Assembly: GCA_937864815.1 (NCBI GenBank)
Contig: CALMJY010000235.1
Coordinates: 1-46,299 of the forward strand
Direction: 5' to 3'
Length of the DNA stretch: 46,299 bases
Source: an uncultured Bacteroidota bacterium
GTDB taxonomy: Bacteria; Bacteroidota; Bacteroidia; Bacteroidales; VadinHA17
Below, piece by piece: positions 1 to 10,100 of the stretch; the first letter of the stretch is position 1, and each line of letters starts with the position of its first letter. A program made the translations under genes and the position numbers. The notes beneath the pieces were generated by a model. It searched no databases. It was not told where the DNA came from and saw only the letters and a program-made list of their open reading frames with translations.

Positions 1-321
1 GGGCTCAACGAACCCGGAACTCCCTTCGACCTCTCATCACATATCGTGAATCTTGATGAAACCACCAGAAATGTCGGGAAAAAGTATTTTTCAGGAAATG
101 TGAATCTTTCCAAAGGAATCTCCCTGGGACTTAAATACGTTCTTGAAGCTAAAACAGTAATTGTACAGATTTCAGGAATGAAAAAGGCAGAAGTTACCAG
201 GCGGCTTATAGAAAGCGAAATTACACCTGACTTCCCTGCTTCTGTGATTAAATTGCATAAAAATTCATTTTTACTTCTTGACACAGAGGGGGCCAGTAAT
301 TTACAACAGCCTCGGGATTGA
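1..321 (+). CDS. NagB-family glucosamine-6-phosphate deaminase-like protein (3' part)
   Basis: The reading frame is open from base 1 and stops at 319-321, so only the last 106 residues are present. The fragment opens with GLNEPGTPF, matching the (G)F-NEPG block of NagB deaminases. It then shows a strand ending in PASVIKLH and a final LLLDTEGASNL, equivalent to the PAS-x-LQxH and D-x-AA-x-L ends of the family. NagB enzymes convert glucosamine-6-phosphate to fructose-6-phosphate plus ammonia in the cytoplasm; the close 6-phosphogluconolactonase-like isomerases share the fold. The N-terminal half lies outside the window, so substrate cannot be assigned. The end of the frame is odd: a different frame continues with coding-like sequence (see 296-451), and a run of five G at 288-292 could mark an indel. 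Confidence 0.72.
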   Translation, partial: GLNEPGTPFDLSSHIVNLDETTRNVGKKYFSGNVNLSKGISLGLKYVLEAKTVIVQISGMKKAEVTRRLIESEITPDFPASVIKLHKNSFLLLDTEGASNLQQPRD

Positions 322-451
322 ATTTGAGACTCCCCTTTCCAAAACAGGTGGCAATATGGTAATTGCAGCCAATGCGGTCTCCTGGTCTTATGTGCAGACA
401 GGAATAAGTCCGGACCGTGAGAAGCTGATTGAATTCTTAAGCCGGCAATAA
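296..451 (+). pseudogene. Out-of-frame coding-like tail after the NagB-like gene
   Basis: Frame 2 reads about 51 residues with protein-like composition (GIEFETPLSKTGG, NMVIAANAVSWSYVQTG) to a TAA at 449-451. It has no credible start of its own. Removing one base from the G run at 288-292 would join it to the preceding NagB-like frame as LLLDTEG-PVIYNSLG. It is therefore either the true C-terminus of that protein after a frameshift or sequencing indel, or a remnant of another gene. I do not recognise a domain in it. Confidence 0.35.
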
Positions 452-467
452 GTTTGCAGACCTGGAT

Positions 468-842
468 TTAAAGCAGAGCTTTATAGTCTTCAGCAGACAG
501 AAGCTGGGATAGTTCTTCAGGATTAGTTATCCTGATCTTAATCATCCAGCCTTTCCCATAAGGATCTTTATTTACAGAATCAGGAGCATTTTCAAGTTCG
601 GGATTTAACTCAAGAATTTCCCCGCTGACAGGCATAAACATGTCAGAAACCGTTTTTACTGCCTCTATTGTTCCAAAAACCTCTTCCTGTTTCAAAGTCT
701 CTCCAACTGTTTCGATCTCAATGAAAACTATATCACCCAACTCACCCTGGGCAAAGTCGGTAATACCAATAAAACCATAATTCTCCTCAATACGGATCCA
801 TTCATGGTCTTTCGTGTACTTCAGGTTTTCAGGAATTTTCAT
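468..842 (-). CDS. gcvH: Glycine cleavage system H protein
   Basis: A 124-residue protein, the normal size for GcvH, the lipoyl-carrying shuttle between the P, T and L proteins of the glycine cleavage system. The N-terminus KYTKDHEWI is the classical H-protein start. The lipoylation site is Lys63 in GTIEAVKTVSD, followed by MFMPVSGEILELN and the DPYGKGWM turn, all hallmarks of the family. It starts at an ATG and stands alone: the LacI-type regulator upstream is 85 bp away and transcribed the same way. A possible promoter is listed at 893-921. No gcvP or gcvT is nearby, which is common in Bacteroidota where these genes are dispersed. Confidence 0.97.
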   Translation of the reverse strand: MKIPENLKYTKDHEWIRIEENYGFIGITDFAQGELGDIVFIEIETVGETLKQEEVFGTIEAVKTVSDMFMPVSGEILELNPELENAPDSVNKDPYGKGWMIKIRITNPEELSQLLSAEDYKALL

Positions 843-892
843 GCCTTAATTGTATTATTTTATTTTTTATATACCTTAATATATATAGCATC

Positions 893-921
893 CAAAAGTA
901 TAGATTTTTTCCAATTACAAA
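893..921 (-). promoter_or_regulatory. Candidate Bacteroidota-type promoter for gcvH
   Basis: On the minus strand TACTTTTG (893-900) fits the TAnnTTTG -7 element, and TTTG (918-921) sits 17 bp upstream as a -33 element. The spacing is slightly short compared with the usual 19-21 bp. The -7 element lies about 50 bp before the gcvH ATG. Confidence 0.4.
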
Positions 922-927
922 AATGAT

Positions 928-1953
928 TTAAACCAGTAAAGGGATTCTTGTTGAACCTTTGATCATCAGTTTAGTATTTATGACTTCCGTTCTTGGTGGT
1001 TTTTCATTCCCGCTCACCAGTCTCTCAAAAAGCAGTTTAACAGCTTCCCTGCCAACCGAGTATCCATCCTGAAAAACAGAGGTAAGTTGAGGATCAGTCA
1101 GGTCTGAAATTAGCCCGCTGGTAAATCCGACAATTGAGATATCGTCAGGAACTTTATATCCTGATGATTTAACTATTTTCATCGTAGTAGCTGCCGTAAG
1201 GTCATTGACAGCAAAAAATCCGTCAGGTAATGGTTTTCTTTCAAGCAATCCGGGTATAATATTCCTGGCATAATCCTCAGTATCACATCTTATAATGTTG
1301 TTGTCATCCACATTAAGATTATGATCTTTCAGTGCTCTGATAAAACCGTTTTTTCTGTTTTTGCCAATAAGCAAATTCTGAGGACCAGACAGGTGAATTA
1401 AATTTTTACACCCTGTTTTAATAAGATGACAGGTTGCCTCATATGCTCCTGACTCATCATCAACAATGACCCGGTCTGTTTCCATATCCTCACAGATCCT
1501 GTCAAAAAAAACCAGTGGAATACCTGAATCTGCTATTTTCCTGAAATGATCTGTATTCCTGGTTACCTTGCTCATGGATACAAGAATGCCTTCTACCCTG
1601 TTTCCAATCAATGTCTCTGCAGCCTTGACCTCCCTTTCATAAGATTCATTAGACAGACAAAACATTACCTGGTAACCAGATTCATAGGCCAGGTCCTCAA
1701 TTCCACCTATTACAGTTGAAAAAAAATAATGCACTATTTCAGGAACAATCACCCCTATAGTATTTCCTGAGCCTCGCTGTAAGCTCAATGCAATCGGATC
1801 AGGCTTGTAATTCCACTTAACAACAAGTTCTTTTACAGACTTTATGGTGGTATCACTAATATCCGGATGCCCTTTCAGTGCTTTTGATACGGTAGAAGGA
1901 GATATACCAAGCTCCCTTGCGATATCTTTTATTGTTACTTTTCCTTTATTCAC
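928..1953 (-). CDS. LacI-family transcriptional regulator
   Basis: A 341-residue protein of LacI/PurR length. Residues about 6-55 form the helix-turn-helix (VTIKDIARELGISPSTVSKAL) followed by the hinge with Y-KPDPIALSLQ. From about residue 65 (NTIGVIVPEI) it continues as a periplasmic-binding-protein-like effector domain ending with the family's typical TKLMIKGST segment. The start is GTG at 1953, because a stop codon lies immediately upstream in frame. It is divergent from susC, with 377 bp between them. Because the flanking genes encode alpha-glucan uptake and maltose phosphorolysis, it is probably the maltose/maltodextrin-responsive regulator of this cluster. Two matching palindromes (2118-2129 and 23883-23894) are good candidate operators. 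The ligand is inferred from context only. Confidence 0.93.
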   Translation of the reverse strand: MNKGKVTIKDIARELGISPSTVSKALKGHPDISDTTIKSVKELVVKWNYKPDPIALSLQRGSGNTIGVIVPEIVHYFFSTVIGGIEDLAYESGYQVMFCLSNESYEREVKAAETLIGNRVEGILVSMSKVTRNTDHFRKIADSGIPLVFFDRICEDMETDRVIVDDESGAYEATCHLIKTGCKNLIHLSGPQNLLIGKNRKNGFIRALKDHNLNVDDNNIIRCDTEDYARNIIPGLLERKPLPDGFFAVNDLTAATTMKIVKSSGYKVPDDISIVGFTSGLISDLTDPQLTSVFQDGYSVGREAVKLLFERLVSGNEKPPRTEVINTKLMIKGSTRIPLLV

Positions 1954-1979
1954 TCAGGAAATTTTTTATCTATATAAGT

Positions 1980-2010
1980 CAAAGTTAATACTGATTCTGT
2001 TTCTGACAAA
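1980..2010 (-). promoter_or_regulatory. Promoter of the LacI-type regulator gene
   Basis: The minus strand reads TAACTTTG at 1980-1987 (-7 consensus TAnnTTTG) with TTTG at 2007-2010 exactly 19 bp upstream, the optimal arrangement for Bacteroidota primary sigma factor promoters. Transcription would begin about 20 bp before the GTG start, giving a very short leader. The same -7 octamer and spacing recur at tatA. Confidence 0.65.
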
Positions 2011-2117
2011 ATAAACCTTCACCGGAAGGATTTTTAATCCTTTTTGACCGGCAGCAGTCAATTTTATTTAACATTTTTTTAACTTATGTTTAATAAAACT
2101 TAACAATCACTAATATT

Positions 2118-2129
2118 TCAATCGTTTGA
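2118..2129. promoter_or_regulatory. Candidate LacI-type operator upstream of susC
   Basis: TCAATCGTTTGA is a near-perfect 12-bp palindrome with the central CG typical of LacI-family operators. It differs by one base from the perfect palindrome at 23883-23894 upstream of the MFS operon. The similarity extends on the right (GGAAAAGCA here, TGAAAAGCA there). It lies between the divergent LacI-type gene and susC, about 65 bp upstream of the susC -7 element, a position more usual for activation than for blocking RNA polymerase. Confidence 0.6.
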
Positions 2130-2170
2130 GGAAAAGCAACTATCTTATTGAAAATAATTATATTAATCCT

Positions 2171-2201
2171 TTTATTTATTAGATAAGTCATTATATATTT
2201 G
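2171..2201 (+). promoter_or_regulatory. Candidate susC promoter
   Basis: TATATTTG at 2194-2201 matches the TAnnTTTG -7 element. TTTA at 2171-2174 is a one-mismatch -33 element at 19 bp spacing. The predicted transcript has a leader of about 120 nt before the susC ATG at 2331. The rest of the 1954-2330 intergenic region holds the LacI-type promoter and operator; I see no gene in it. Confidence 0.5.
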
Positions 2202-2330
2202 TAATGTCTGAGCTTGAAAGCAGATAAAAACCTTAAAACAGACCTGAATTCTTTAACATTTTCTTATGATTGTTAAAAAATTAACAGATATCGATAAATT
2301 AAATACTAACCTAACCTTAACAATTTTATT

Positions 2331-5327
2331 ATGAGAAAAATTCTAACTCTTTCCTCCCTGGGGAGGAGATGTTTGTTTTCTCTTTTCCTTTTACTTCTTT
2401 TGACGGGTATTGCAAATGCCCAGCAAAGAGCAATAACAGGAAAAGTGAGCTCAGATACTGAGGGGGCCATACCTGGTGCAAATGTCTCTGTACAGGGCAC
2501 CACAGTAGGGGTCCAGACAGATGTCAATGGTGAGTATTCAATTACTGTTTCCGGACCGGATGCAGTATTGGTCTTCTCATTTATTGGCTTCACAACACAG
2601 CAGGTTACCGTTGGCAACCAGGAATCAATTGATGTAGTTCTGGCTTCGTCTATTGCCGCCCTTGGCGAGATTGTCGTAACAGGGTACACCCAGCAGCGTA
2701 AAAGAGAAATCACAAGTTCGATCTCCAATGTGCAATCCGATGAATTTAATAAGGGTAATATTAACAGACCCGAGCAATTAATTGTCGGTAAAGTGGCCGG
2801 TCTTTCAGTAAGCAAGGCAGGTGGTAACCCGAATGAAGGATATACTTTCCGGCTCAGGGGATTGAGCACAATCGGGGCCAATACACAGCCTCTTATTGTT
2901 GTTGATGGTGTGCTTGGCGCATCACTTGAAAATGTGGATCCGAGTGACATTGAATCAATGAGCGTTCTTAAGGATGGCTCTGCAGCTGCAATATACGGAT
3001 CGAGAGGTGCAAGCGGTGTAATCATTGTTACTACCAAAAAAGGTAAAAGAGGAAGTGCTGTTGTTGATTACAATGTATATGGAACAGCTGAAATGGTTGC
3101 CAAGGCAACACCTGTAATGAATGCTGCAGAATGGAGGGATCTTTCCTCAAAGGTTGGATCAGGAACTGACTTTGGCGCAAGTACTGACTGGTTCGATGAA
3201 ACAACACAAACCGCACTCTCCCAGGTTCACAATCTTGCAATATCAGGCGGAACAACAAGTTCCAGCTACCGCGCATCACTCAACTATCGTGATGCACAGG
3301 GAGTCGCTATTAATACCGGAGTACAGCAGCTGAATGCAAGAATGAATTTCAGCCAGAAAGCACTGAACGATAAGCTTACAATTGATTTAAATCTTGGTGC
3401 TACTGATAAGAATGCAAAATATGGATTTGATGATGCATTCCGTTATGCTACAATTTACAATCCGACTGCACCTGTCAGGAGTGCTGATCCTGCTTATGAT
3501 ATTTATGATGGTTACTTCCAGCAGGTTCTGTACGATTATTATAATCCTGTTCAGATTCTTGAGCAGAATATAAATGACGGCAAAGACAGGTTTTTGCTTC
3601 TTTCATTGAAAGGAACTTACCAGATAACCAAGGGATTTACAGTAGATGCTGCCTATTCAAGACAAAACAGTAATATGCTCAGGGGAAGATATTTTGACAA
3701 GAACAGTTACTGGCAGGGAAGGGACAGAAACGGAAGGGCAGAAAGAGACATTGATGTCAGTGCAAACCAGCTCTTTGAAACCTCAGCCCGCTGGACAGGA
3801 GATATTGCTCCGGACATAAACCTCAACGCAGTCGGTGGTTATTCCTACCAGGATTTTGAATATGAAGGCTTTTTTGCAAATGGCGGAGACTTTCTTACTG
3901 ACGCTTTTACCTACAATAATCTTAGTGCAGCACTTGATTTTGCAAATGGAATCGGAACTGTGGAAAGCTACAAGAATTCAAACACTCTTATAGCATTCTT
4001 CGGACTTATGAACCTGAATATTAAAGATACATATTATCTGACAGCCAGTGCAAGATATGAAGGTTCATCCCGTTTCGGTGCCGATAATAAGTGGGGCTTA
4101 TTCCCTTCAGTGGCAGTTGGTATGGATGTGGCTAAATTCATTAATGCCGATGTCCTTAATGTACTTAAGGTTCGTGCCAGTTATGGTCTCACAGGTAACC
4201 AGCCCGGAGAAAGTTATCTTTCGCTGCTTCGTCTTGGCCCTCGTGGAAACTTCTTTTATAATGGAGAATTTGTTCCCGGCTATTCACCTATAAGTAATGC
4301 AAATACAGATCTTAAATGGGAAAAGAAATCTGAAATTGATATTGGTTTTGACTTTGCTCTCATGAATTCAAGTATATATGGATCCTTTGACTATTACACA
4401 CGATCAACGACCGACCTTTTATTTGAATATGAGGTGCCTGTTCCGCCAAACCTCTATAACAGGGCCCTGCTGAACCTGGGTGAAATCCGGAGCAGCGGTC
4501 TTGAATTATCTCTTACCTGGGATGCAGTTAAAGAAGGCAAATTTAACTACAGTCTGACTCTGACTCCTTCTTACAATTTATCGAATGAACTTGTTTCGCT
4601 CTCCGGCTCATATAATGGAGCAGAGTTGAAATATGGAGTTCGTGACCTTGGAGGGATGGGAGCTCCCGGACAAAGTGATGTGCCACTTGTAAGAGCTGAA
4701 GAAGGCAAACCTATCGGTCAATTACTTGCACTTGTTTACAAGGAGATAGATGCCAATGGCAACCTTATTTTTGAAGACACTGATAAAAACGGAACGATCA
4801 ATACACTCGACAGGCAGATTGTAGGTAATGGTTTACCAAAATTCCTGTTTGGCTTTGCGAATAATTTCGTGTACGGAAACTGGGATATGAGTATTTTCTT
4901 CCGCGGAGTATTCGGTCATGATCTCAACAATAACTTCAGAGGATTCTATGAAGTTCCGAAAATGATCGGTTCATACAATCTTCCAAAAACAGCTGCAGAT
5001 CTTAAGAATCCTCAAACCGGAACTTATCTCAATAACTCCTCCGGAGTATTGTCGAGTTTCCATATTGAAGATGCAGGCTTTGTCGCACTCGACAACATGA
5101 GTGTAGGTTATAATTTCAAATTACCGGCAAGTGCCGCATTTGACAAGATCAGGTTATACGTTGCAGGCAATAACCTTTTCTATATTACCAATTACAAGGG
5201 TGTTGATCCAAACCCCAGATATGGTGATATTGAAAACAATAACAATCCGCTCATACCGGGTATCGACAGAAGGAATACCTGGTTCAGAACCAGATCGTTT
5301 ACCTTTGGTGCAAACTTTGTTTTTTAA
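2331..5327 (+). CDS. SusC/RagA-family TonB-linked outer membrane transporter
   Basis: A 998-residue protein with a signal peptide ending ANA|QQ at residue 30. A carboxypeptidase-regulatory-like domain follows (about 34-112, AITGKVSS...GVQTDVNGEYSI...VLVFSFIGF). Next is a TonB-box-like EIVVTGY, then the plug domain (about 125-235: VDGVLGASLENVDPSDIESM, VLKDGSAAAIYGSRGASGV). The remainder is a beta-barrel ending in an aromatic-terminated strand (TFGANFVF). SusC proteins import oligosaccharides across the outer membrane using TonB energy with a SusD lid; susD follows after 19 bp. The LacI gene upstream and the GH13/GH65 operon downstream point to alpha-glucan oligosaccharides, an inference from context. 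I assign no gene symbol because the family covers many substrates. Confidence 0.96.
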   Translation: MRKILTLSSLGRRCLFSLFLLLLLTGIANAQQRAITGKVSSDTEGAIPGANVSVQGTTVGVQTDVNGEYSITVSGPDAVLVFSFIGFTTQQVTVGNQESIDVVLASSIAALGEIVVTGYTQQRKREITSSISNVQSDEFNKGNINRPEQLIVGKVAGLSVSKAGGNPNEGYTFRLRGLSTIGANTQPLIVVDGVLGASLENVDPSDIESMSVLKDGSAAAIYGSRGASGVIIVTTKKGKRGSAVVDYNVYGTAEMVAKATPVMNAAEWRDLSSKVGSGTDFGASTDWFDETTQTALSQVHNLAISGGTTSSSYRASLNYRDAQGVAINTGVQQLNARMNFSQKALNDKLTIDLNLGATDKNAKYGFDDAFRYATIYNPTAPVRSADPAYDIYDGYFQQVLYDYYNPVQILEQNINDGKDRFLLLSLKGTYQITKGFTVDAAYSRQNSNMLRGRYFDKNSYWQGRDRNGRAERDIDVSANQLFETSARWTGDIAPDINLNAVGGYSYQDFEYEGFFANGGDFLTDAFTYNNLSAALDFANGIGTVESYKNSNTLIAFFGLMNLNIKDTYYLTASARYEGSSRFGADNKWGLFPSVAVGMDVAKFINADVLNVLKVRASYGLTGNQPGESYLSLLRLGPRGNFFYNGEFVPGYSPISNANTDLKWEKKSEIDIGFDFALMNSSIYGSFDYYTRSTTDLLFEYEVPVPPNLYNRALLNLGEIRSSGLELSLTWDAVKEGKFNYSLTLTPSYNLSNELVSLSGSYNGAELKYGVRDLGGMGAPGQSDVPLVRAEEGKPIGQLLALVYKEIDANGNLIFEDTDKNGTINTLDRQIVGNGLPKFLFGFANNFVYGNWDMSIFFRGVFGHDLNNNFRGFYEVPKMIGSYNLPKTAADLKNPQTGTYLNNSSGVLSSFHIEDAGFVALDNMSVGYNFKLPASAAFDKIRLYVAGNNLFYITNYKGVDPNPRYGDIENNNNPLIPGIDRRNTWFRTRSFTFGANFVF

Positions 5328-5346
5328 TCCTGAAATAGTATAAGAC

Positions 5347-7062
5347 ATGAAAACAATAGTAAGAAATAATATAAAAAGGTATGGGATGCTGGTAAAGGTT
5401 ACGATACTTACGCTAATAATATCAGTGTTCAGTCAGTCCTGTACAAATCTGGATGAAGAACTTTTCGATTCAGTTACACCGGATAACTTCTTTAAAACCC
5501 AGGAAGAATTTATTTCAGCTCTGGGTGCCGCGTATACACAATTTGGTGATTATGCTTCAAATGATCCATGGGCTTTGCATGAAATTATGTCGGATGAAGG
5601 TGTTTATCCCACAAGGGGTCAGGACTGGGATGACGGAGGAACCCTGAGAAGGGCCCATCTCCATTCCTACAATCAGGAAGATGGCTATTTCAACGGTGGA
5701 TGGAATTTCGGATTCGGTGGTGTAAACACTGCCAACAGGCTGATATTCCAGTTCCAGAGCCTTGTTGAAAGCGGAAAAGTTGCACAGGCAGACGCAGATG
5801 CCTTCATTGCTGAACTTCAAACTGTAAGAGGGTTCTTCTACTGGCAGCTTATTGACTGGTTTGGTAATGTACCTCTTGTAACAGATTTCGAAACTGCCGA
5901 TGCTGCACCGCCAACCAAAACAAGACTTGAAGTGTACAACTTTGTAGTCGGGGACCTCGAGGCAGCTGTTCCGAAGTTGTCAAAAGCAGTTGATGGTTCA
6001 ACCTATGGCCGTATGAACTACTATGCAGGACAGGCGCTTCTGGCAAAACTTTACCTCAATGCCAAAGTGTACAGCGGAACTGCACAGTGGACTAAGGCTA
6101 TTGCAGCCTGCGATGCGATAATCAACTCAGGCAAATACACACTTGAAAGCAATTATTTTGCAAATTTCAATGTGAATAATTCAGGCTCCAAGGAGTTTAT
6201 CTTTGCCATACCCTATGATGAGGTATTCTTCCAGAACTTCAATCTTGCTGTACGCACACTGCATTATGGCAGCCAGCAGACATATAACCTGACCGCACAA
6301 CCCTGGAACGGCTTCTGCGCGATGGAGGAGTTTTACAAGTCATACAGCGATGCTGATATACGTAAAGGTGATGTTGGTACAGTTACCGGTCCTGCAACAA
6401 AAAGAGGTAACTTCATTGCCGGATATCAGTATAAAGCAGGAGGAGGAAAGGTTATGGATGACGGATTTGAAGTAGCTCAGCCTAACAGGGCCCCTGTGCC
6501 ACTTCTCGGAGATCCCGATGGTGCTCCCCTTAATTTCGGTAATATTGGCTCAACCCAGCCGCAGATCAATGAACTGGGACCACAGGCATATCGCCAGGCA
6601 GGTGTAAGAGTCGGAAAATGGGAAATTGCACTTGGAAGTCAGCCTAACAACATGAGCAATGATTATGCCGTCTTCCGGTACGCCGATGTACTCCTTATGA
6701 AAGCTGAAGCTCTCTGGCGTAATGGCAATACTGCCCAGGCGCTTACTCTCGTCAACCAGGTAAGAGCCCGTGCAGGTGTACCTAACCTTACTTCACTTGA
6801 TGGACCCGTCAGCTATGACATGACTGGACCATCCGTACAAGGAGGTGAATTACTTAATGAAATAGGAAGGGAGATGTTCGCGGAGAACCACAGGAGACAG
6901 GATCTCATCCGCTGGGGATTGTATAATGAACTTGAGAAATGGATCCTGCCGTTTTATAACCCGGGAGATGTTGTGAAAAAGGGAGAATATCTTACAATCT
7001 TCCCGATTCATAAGGACAAATTAGCTGCTAACCCTAATCTTAAGCAGAATACCGGATATTAA
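5347..7062 (+). CDS. SusD/RagB-family surface glycan-binding lipoprotein
   Basis: A 571-residue protein with a lipoprotein signal peptide whose lipobox Cys is residue 32 (VFSQSC). The mature N-terminus TNLDEELFDSVTPDNFFKT is typical of SusD. The helical TPR-like fold follows (AELQTVRGFFYWQLIDWFGNVPLVTDF around 160-185) and the conserved C-terminal block appears near the end (YADVLLMKAEALWR; REMFAENHRRQDLIRWG; FPIHKDKLAANPNL). SusD caps the SusC barrel on the cell surface and binds the glycan. It is encoded 19 bp after susC, certainly co-transcribed, and a strong hairpin follows at 7081-7126. No frame damage is visible. Confidence 0.96.
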   Translation: MKTIVRNNIKRYGMLVKVTILTLIISVFSQSCTNLDEELFDSVTPDNFFKTQEEFISALGAAYTQFGDYASNDPWALHEIMSDEGVYPTRGQDWDDGGTLRRAHLHSYNQEDGYFNGGWNFGFGGVNTANRLIFQFQSLVESGKVAQADADAFIAELQTVRGFFYWQLIDWFGNVPLVTDFETADAAPPTKTRLEVYNFVVGDLEAAVPKLSKAVDGSTYGRMNYYAGQALLAKLYLNAKVYSGTAQWTKAIAACDAIINSGKYTLESNYFANFNVNNSGSKEFIFAIPYDEVFFQNFNLAVRTLHYGSQQTYNLTAQPWNGFCAMEEFYKSYSDADIRKGDVGTVTGPATKRGNFIAGYQYKAGGGKVMDDGFEVAQPNRAPVPLLGDPDGAPLNFGNIGSTQPQINELGPQAYRQAGVRVGKWEIALGSQPNNMSNDYAVFRYADVLLMKAEALWRNGNTAQALTLVNQVRARAGVPNLTSLDGPVSYDMTGPSVQGGELLNEIGREMFAENHRRQDLIRWGLYNELEKWILPFYNPGDVVKKGEYLTIFPIHKDKLAANPNLKQNTGY

Positions 7063-7080
7063 TCACATTATTTGAAATTT

Positions 7081-7126
7081 ATCAAAAGAGAGCAGGCAAT
7101 CATTATATTTGCTTGCTCTCTTTGAT
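7081..7126 (+). terminator. Strong stem-loop after susD (terminator/attenuator)
   Basis: AAAGAGAGCAGGCAA (7085-7099) pairs with TTGCTTGCTCTCTTT (7109-7123) over 15 bp with one G-U wobble around a 9-nt AT-rich loop. The arms end in an A run and a T run, so the structure could terminate in either direction. It lies 22 bp after the susD stop and 29 bp before the next gene, so it probably attenuates rather than fully separates expression of the downstream lipoproteins. Confidence 0.7.
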
Positions 7127-7154
7127 TTAATAACATTTTATTCTGCCTGACTGC

Positions 7155-10100
7155 ATGTTTAAATCAAGTATCAAAGCCATCAGGGCAATAATAATTTTAT
7201 TGATACCTTTTCTTTTTTCATGCCTCAGGGGAAGAGATGATAATTCGCCTGATCAGCTTTTCACATTACTTGACCAGGAAGAAACAAAGATTGACTTCAT
7301 AAATCAGGTTAAGTACACCGAGGAATTCAATACCTACACATACAGGAATTTCTATAATGGCGCAGGTGTAGGAACAGGTGACTTCAATAATGATGGCTTG
7401 CAGGATATTTACTTTTGCGGTAACCAGGAAGGAAACAGGCTCTACATTAATAGTGGAGGATTCGTTTTTGAAGATATTTCCGAAAAAGCAGGTGTAACAT
7501 GTAAAGGATCATGGTCAACAGGAGTCACTATAGTTGATATCAATGGAGACGGATGGGCTGATATTTATGTATGCAAATCCGGTCCTCCGGAGGGTAAAAA
7601 CAGAAAAAATGAATTATTTATTAATAATAAAGATCTGACATTTTCAGAGAAGGCATCCGAATACGGACTGGACAATTTCGGGTTATCCAATCATGCATCA
7701 TTCTTTGATTATGACAGGGACGGGGACCTTGATTGTTATCTTCTTAACAATTCATTTCAATCGGTTACCGGTTTTGATATGAAAGAGGGCCAGCGTGAAA
7801 TCTCCGATTCACTCGGTAGTAACAAGCTTTTCAGGAATGATGACGGCAAATTTACAGATGTAACAAAAGCAGCAGGTATTTATTCAAGTAAAATCGGATT
7901 CGGACTTGGTGTAACTGCCGGCGACGTCAACCGTGACGGCTGGATTGACATATACGTATCTAACGATTTTTTTGAGAGAGATTACCTGTATATAAATAAC
8001 CAAAATGGCAATTTCACGGAATCTCTTACTGATCAGATGAATGAGATTAGCCTGGGCGCCATGGGTGCCGATATGGCTGATATAAATAATGATGCCTGGC
8101 CTGAGATATATACAACAGAGATGACTCCTGAAGATAATGCCCGCCTTAAGACCAAGGCTTTTTTTGAAAACTGGGAAACCTACCAGAGAAAAGTCGGTAA
8201 GGGTTATCATCATCAGTTTGCCAGAAATACACTTCAGCTGAATAACAGAAATGGTACCTTCAGTGAAATTGGCCGGTTCAGCGGTGTCAGCACGACAGAC
8301 TGGAGTTGGGGAGCCCTTATAATGGACCTTGATAATGATGGGTGGAAAGATATCTTTGTTGCTAATGGTATCTATAAAGATCTCCTTGACCGTGATTTCC
8401 TTGATATTTATTCTGATCCGTCTATAATGCGGACAATGATCAAAACAGAAGAATCAGCAATTATTAAAATGATTGAAATGATTCCGTCTGCCAGGATTTC
8501 AAATTACCTATTCCATAATAATAAGGACCTTACATTTACCAATATTGCTGCTCAGTGGGGCCTGAACACACCTTCTTTTTCTAACGGAGCAGCTTATGAT
8601 GACCTGGATAACGACGGGGATCTTGACCTTGTTGTAAATAATATTAATATGCCTCCCTTTATATACTGTAACAACTCTGAAAGCAAATCCACCTCGCACT
8701 ATCTTAATGTATCTCTAAACGGAGGTGGTAAAAATACTTCAGCTGTCGGAGCAAATGTCACCTTGTATTATGATGGCTCAGTCAATTACCAGGAATTAAT
8801 CCCCGCCAGGGGTTTTCAATCAAGCAGCGGAAGCAGGCTTCATTTCGGACTCGGAGAACATTCCCTGGTTGATTCAATTATTGTATGCTGGCCTGACGCG
8901 GGAACTACAAAATTGATAAATGTAAAAGCAGATCAGTTTATTACAATATCGAATAGCGAAAAAACAGGTAATGTCCCTTGTAAGATAAAAGAGACAAATA
9001 CCATACTAAAGCGAACAGACAGATTTTCTGATCTCGATTTCAGGCATATTGAAAACGATTTCAATGATTTTGAACGTGATGGACTTCTTTTCAATATGTT
9101 GTCAAATGAAGGTCCCCATATGTGTATCGGAGACATAAATGGTGATGGAACAGACGATCTATATATTTGCGGGGCCAAAGAAAGTCCGGGAGCATTCTAT
9201 ATACAGCTCAGAAACGGAACATTCAGAAGAACTAATACTGAAATTACTGAAGCTGACAAAATATCGGAAGATACTGACTGTGCATTTTTTGATGCAGACA
9301 ATGATGGTGATCTCGACCTTTATGTAGCCAGCGGAGGCAATGAATTCCCTTCAAGTTCCTCTGCCCTGATAGACCGGCTTTACCTGAATGACGGGAAAGG
9401 TAATTTTTCAAAATCTGACCAGATGCTTCCTTCATCAGAATATGTAAGTACCTCCTGTGTAAGGCCTGCCGATTTTGATAAGGACGGAGATATGGATCTC
9501 TTTGTTGGAACAAGATTGCGCCCATTTGCATATGGCCTCCCTGCTGATGCTTACCTTCTTGAAAATGATGGAAGGGGGATTTTTAAAAATGTTACAATCA
9601 AAAATGCTCCGGATTTAAAAAACATGGGAATGATTACGGATATGGCATGGTCTGATATTGATAATGATGGTTTTGCCGATATTATCATTGTCGGGGAATG
9701 GATGCCTCTGAAAGTCTTCCTTAATAAAAATGGAACCTTTGCTGATGTTATGGAGCAATGCGGATTACTTAACACTGAAGGATGGTGGCATACCATTGAA
9801 GCAAAAGACCTTAACAGGGACGGGAAAACAGATTTTATCCTCGGTAACCACGGATTGAATTCCAGGTTTAAAGCATCACCTGAGAAACCGGTTAAAATGT
9901 ATGTCAACGATTTTGATCTTAACGGAACCATTGAACAGATAATTTGCACATATAATGGTGAAAAAATGTACCCGCTTGTAATGAAAGACGACCTTGTAAA
10001 GCAAATACCATCACTCCGGAATAAATTTCAGAAATTTGATGACTATAAAAATGTTACGATTGAGGAAATCTTTCCACCGGAGGTTCTGAAAAGATCAGTA

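Noticed and set aside
2306-3037. 243-residue open frame on the minus strand opposite susC
   Set aside because: It lies fully antisense to the clear signal peptide and plug domain of susC, has Ser/Thr/Pro-rich shadow composition and no recognisable domain.
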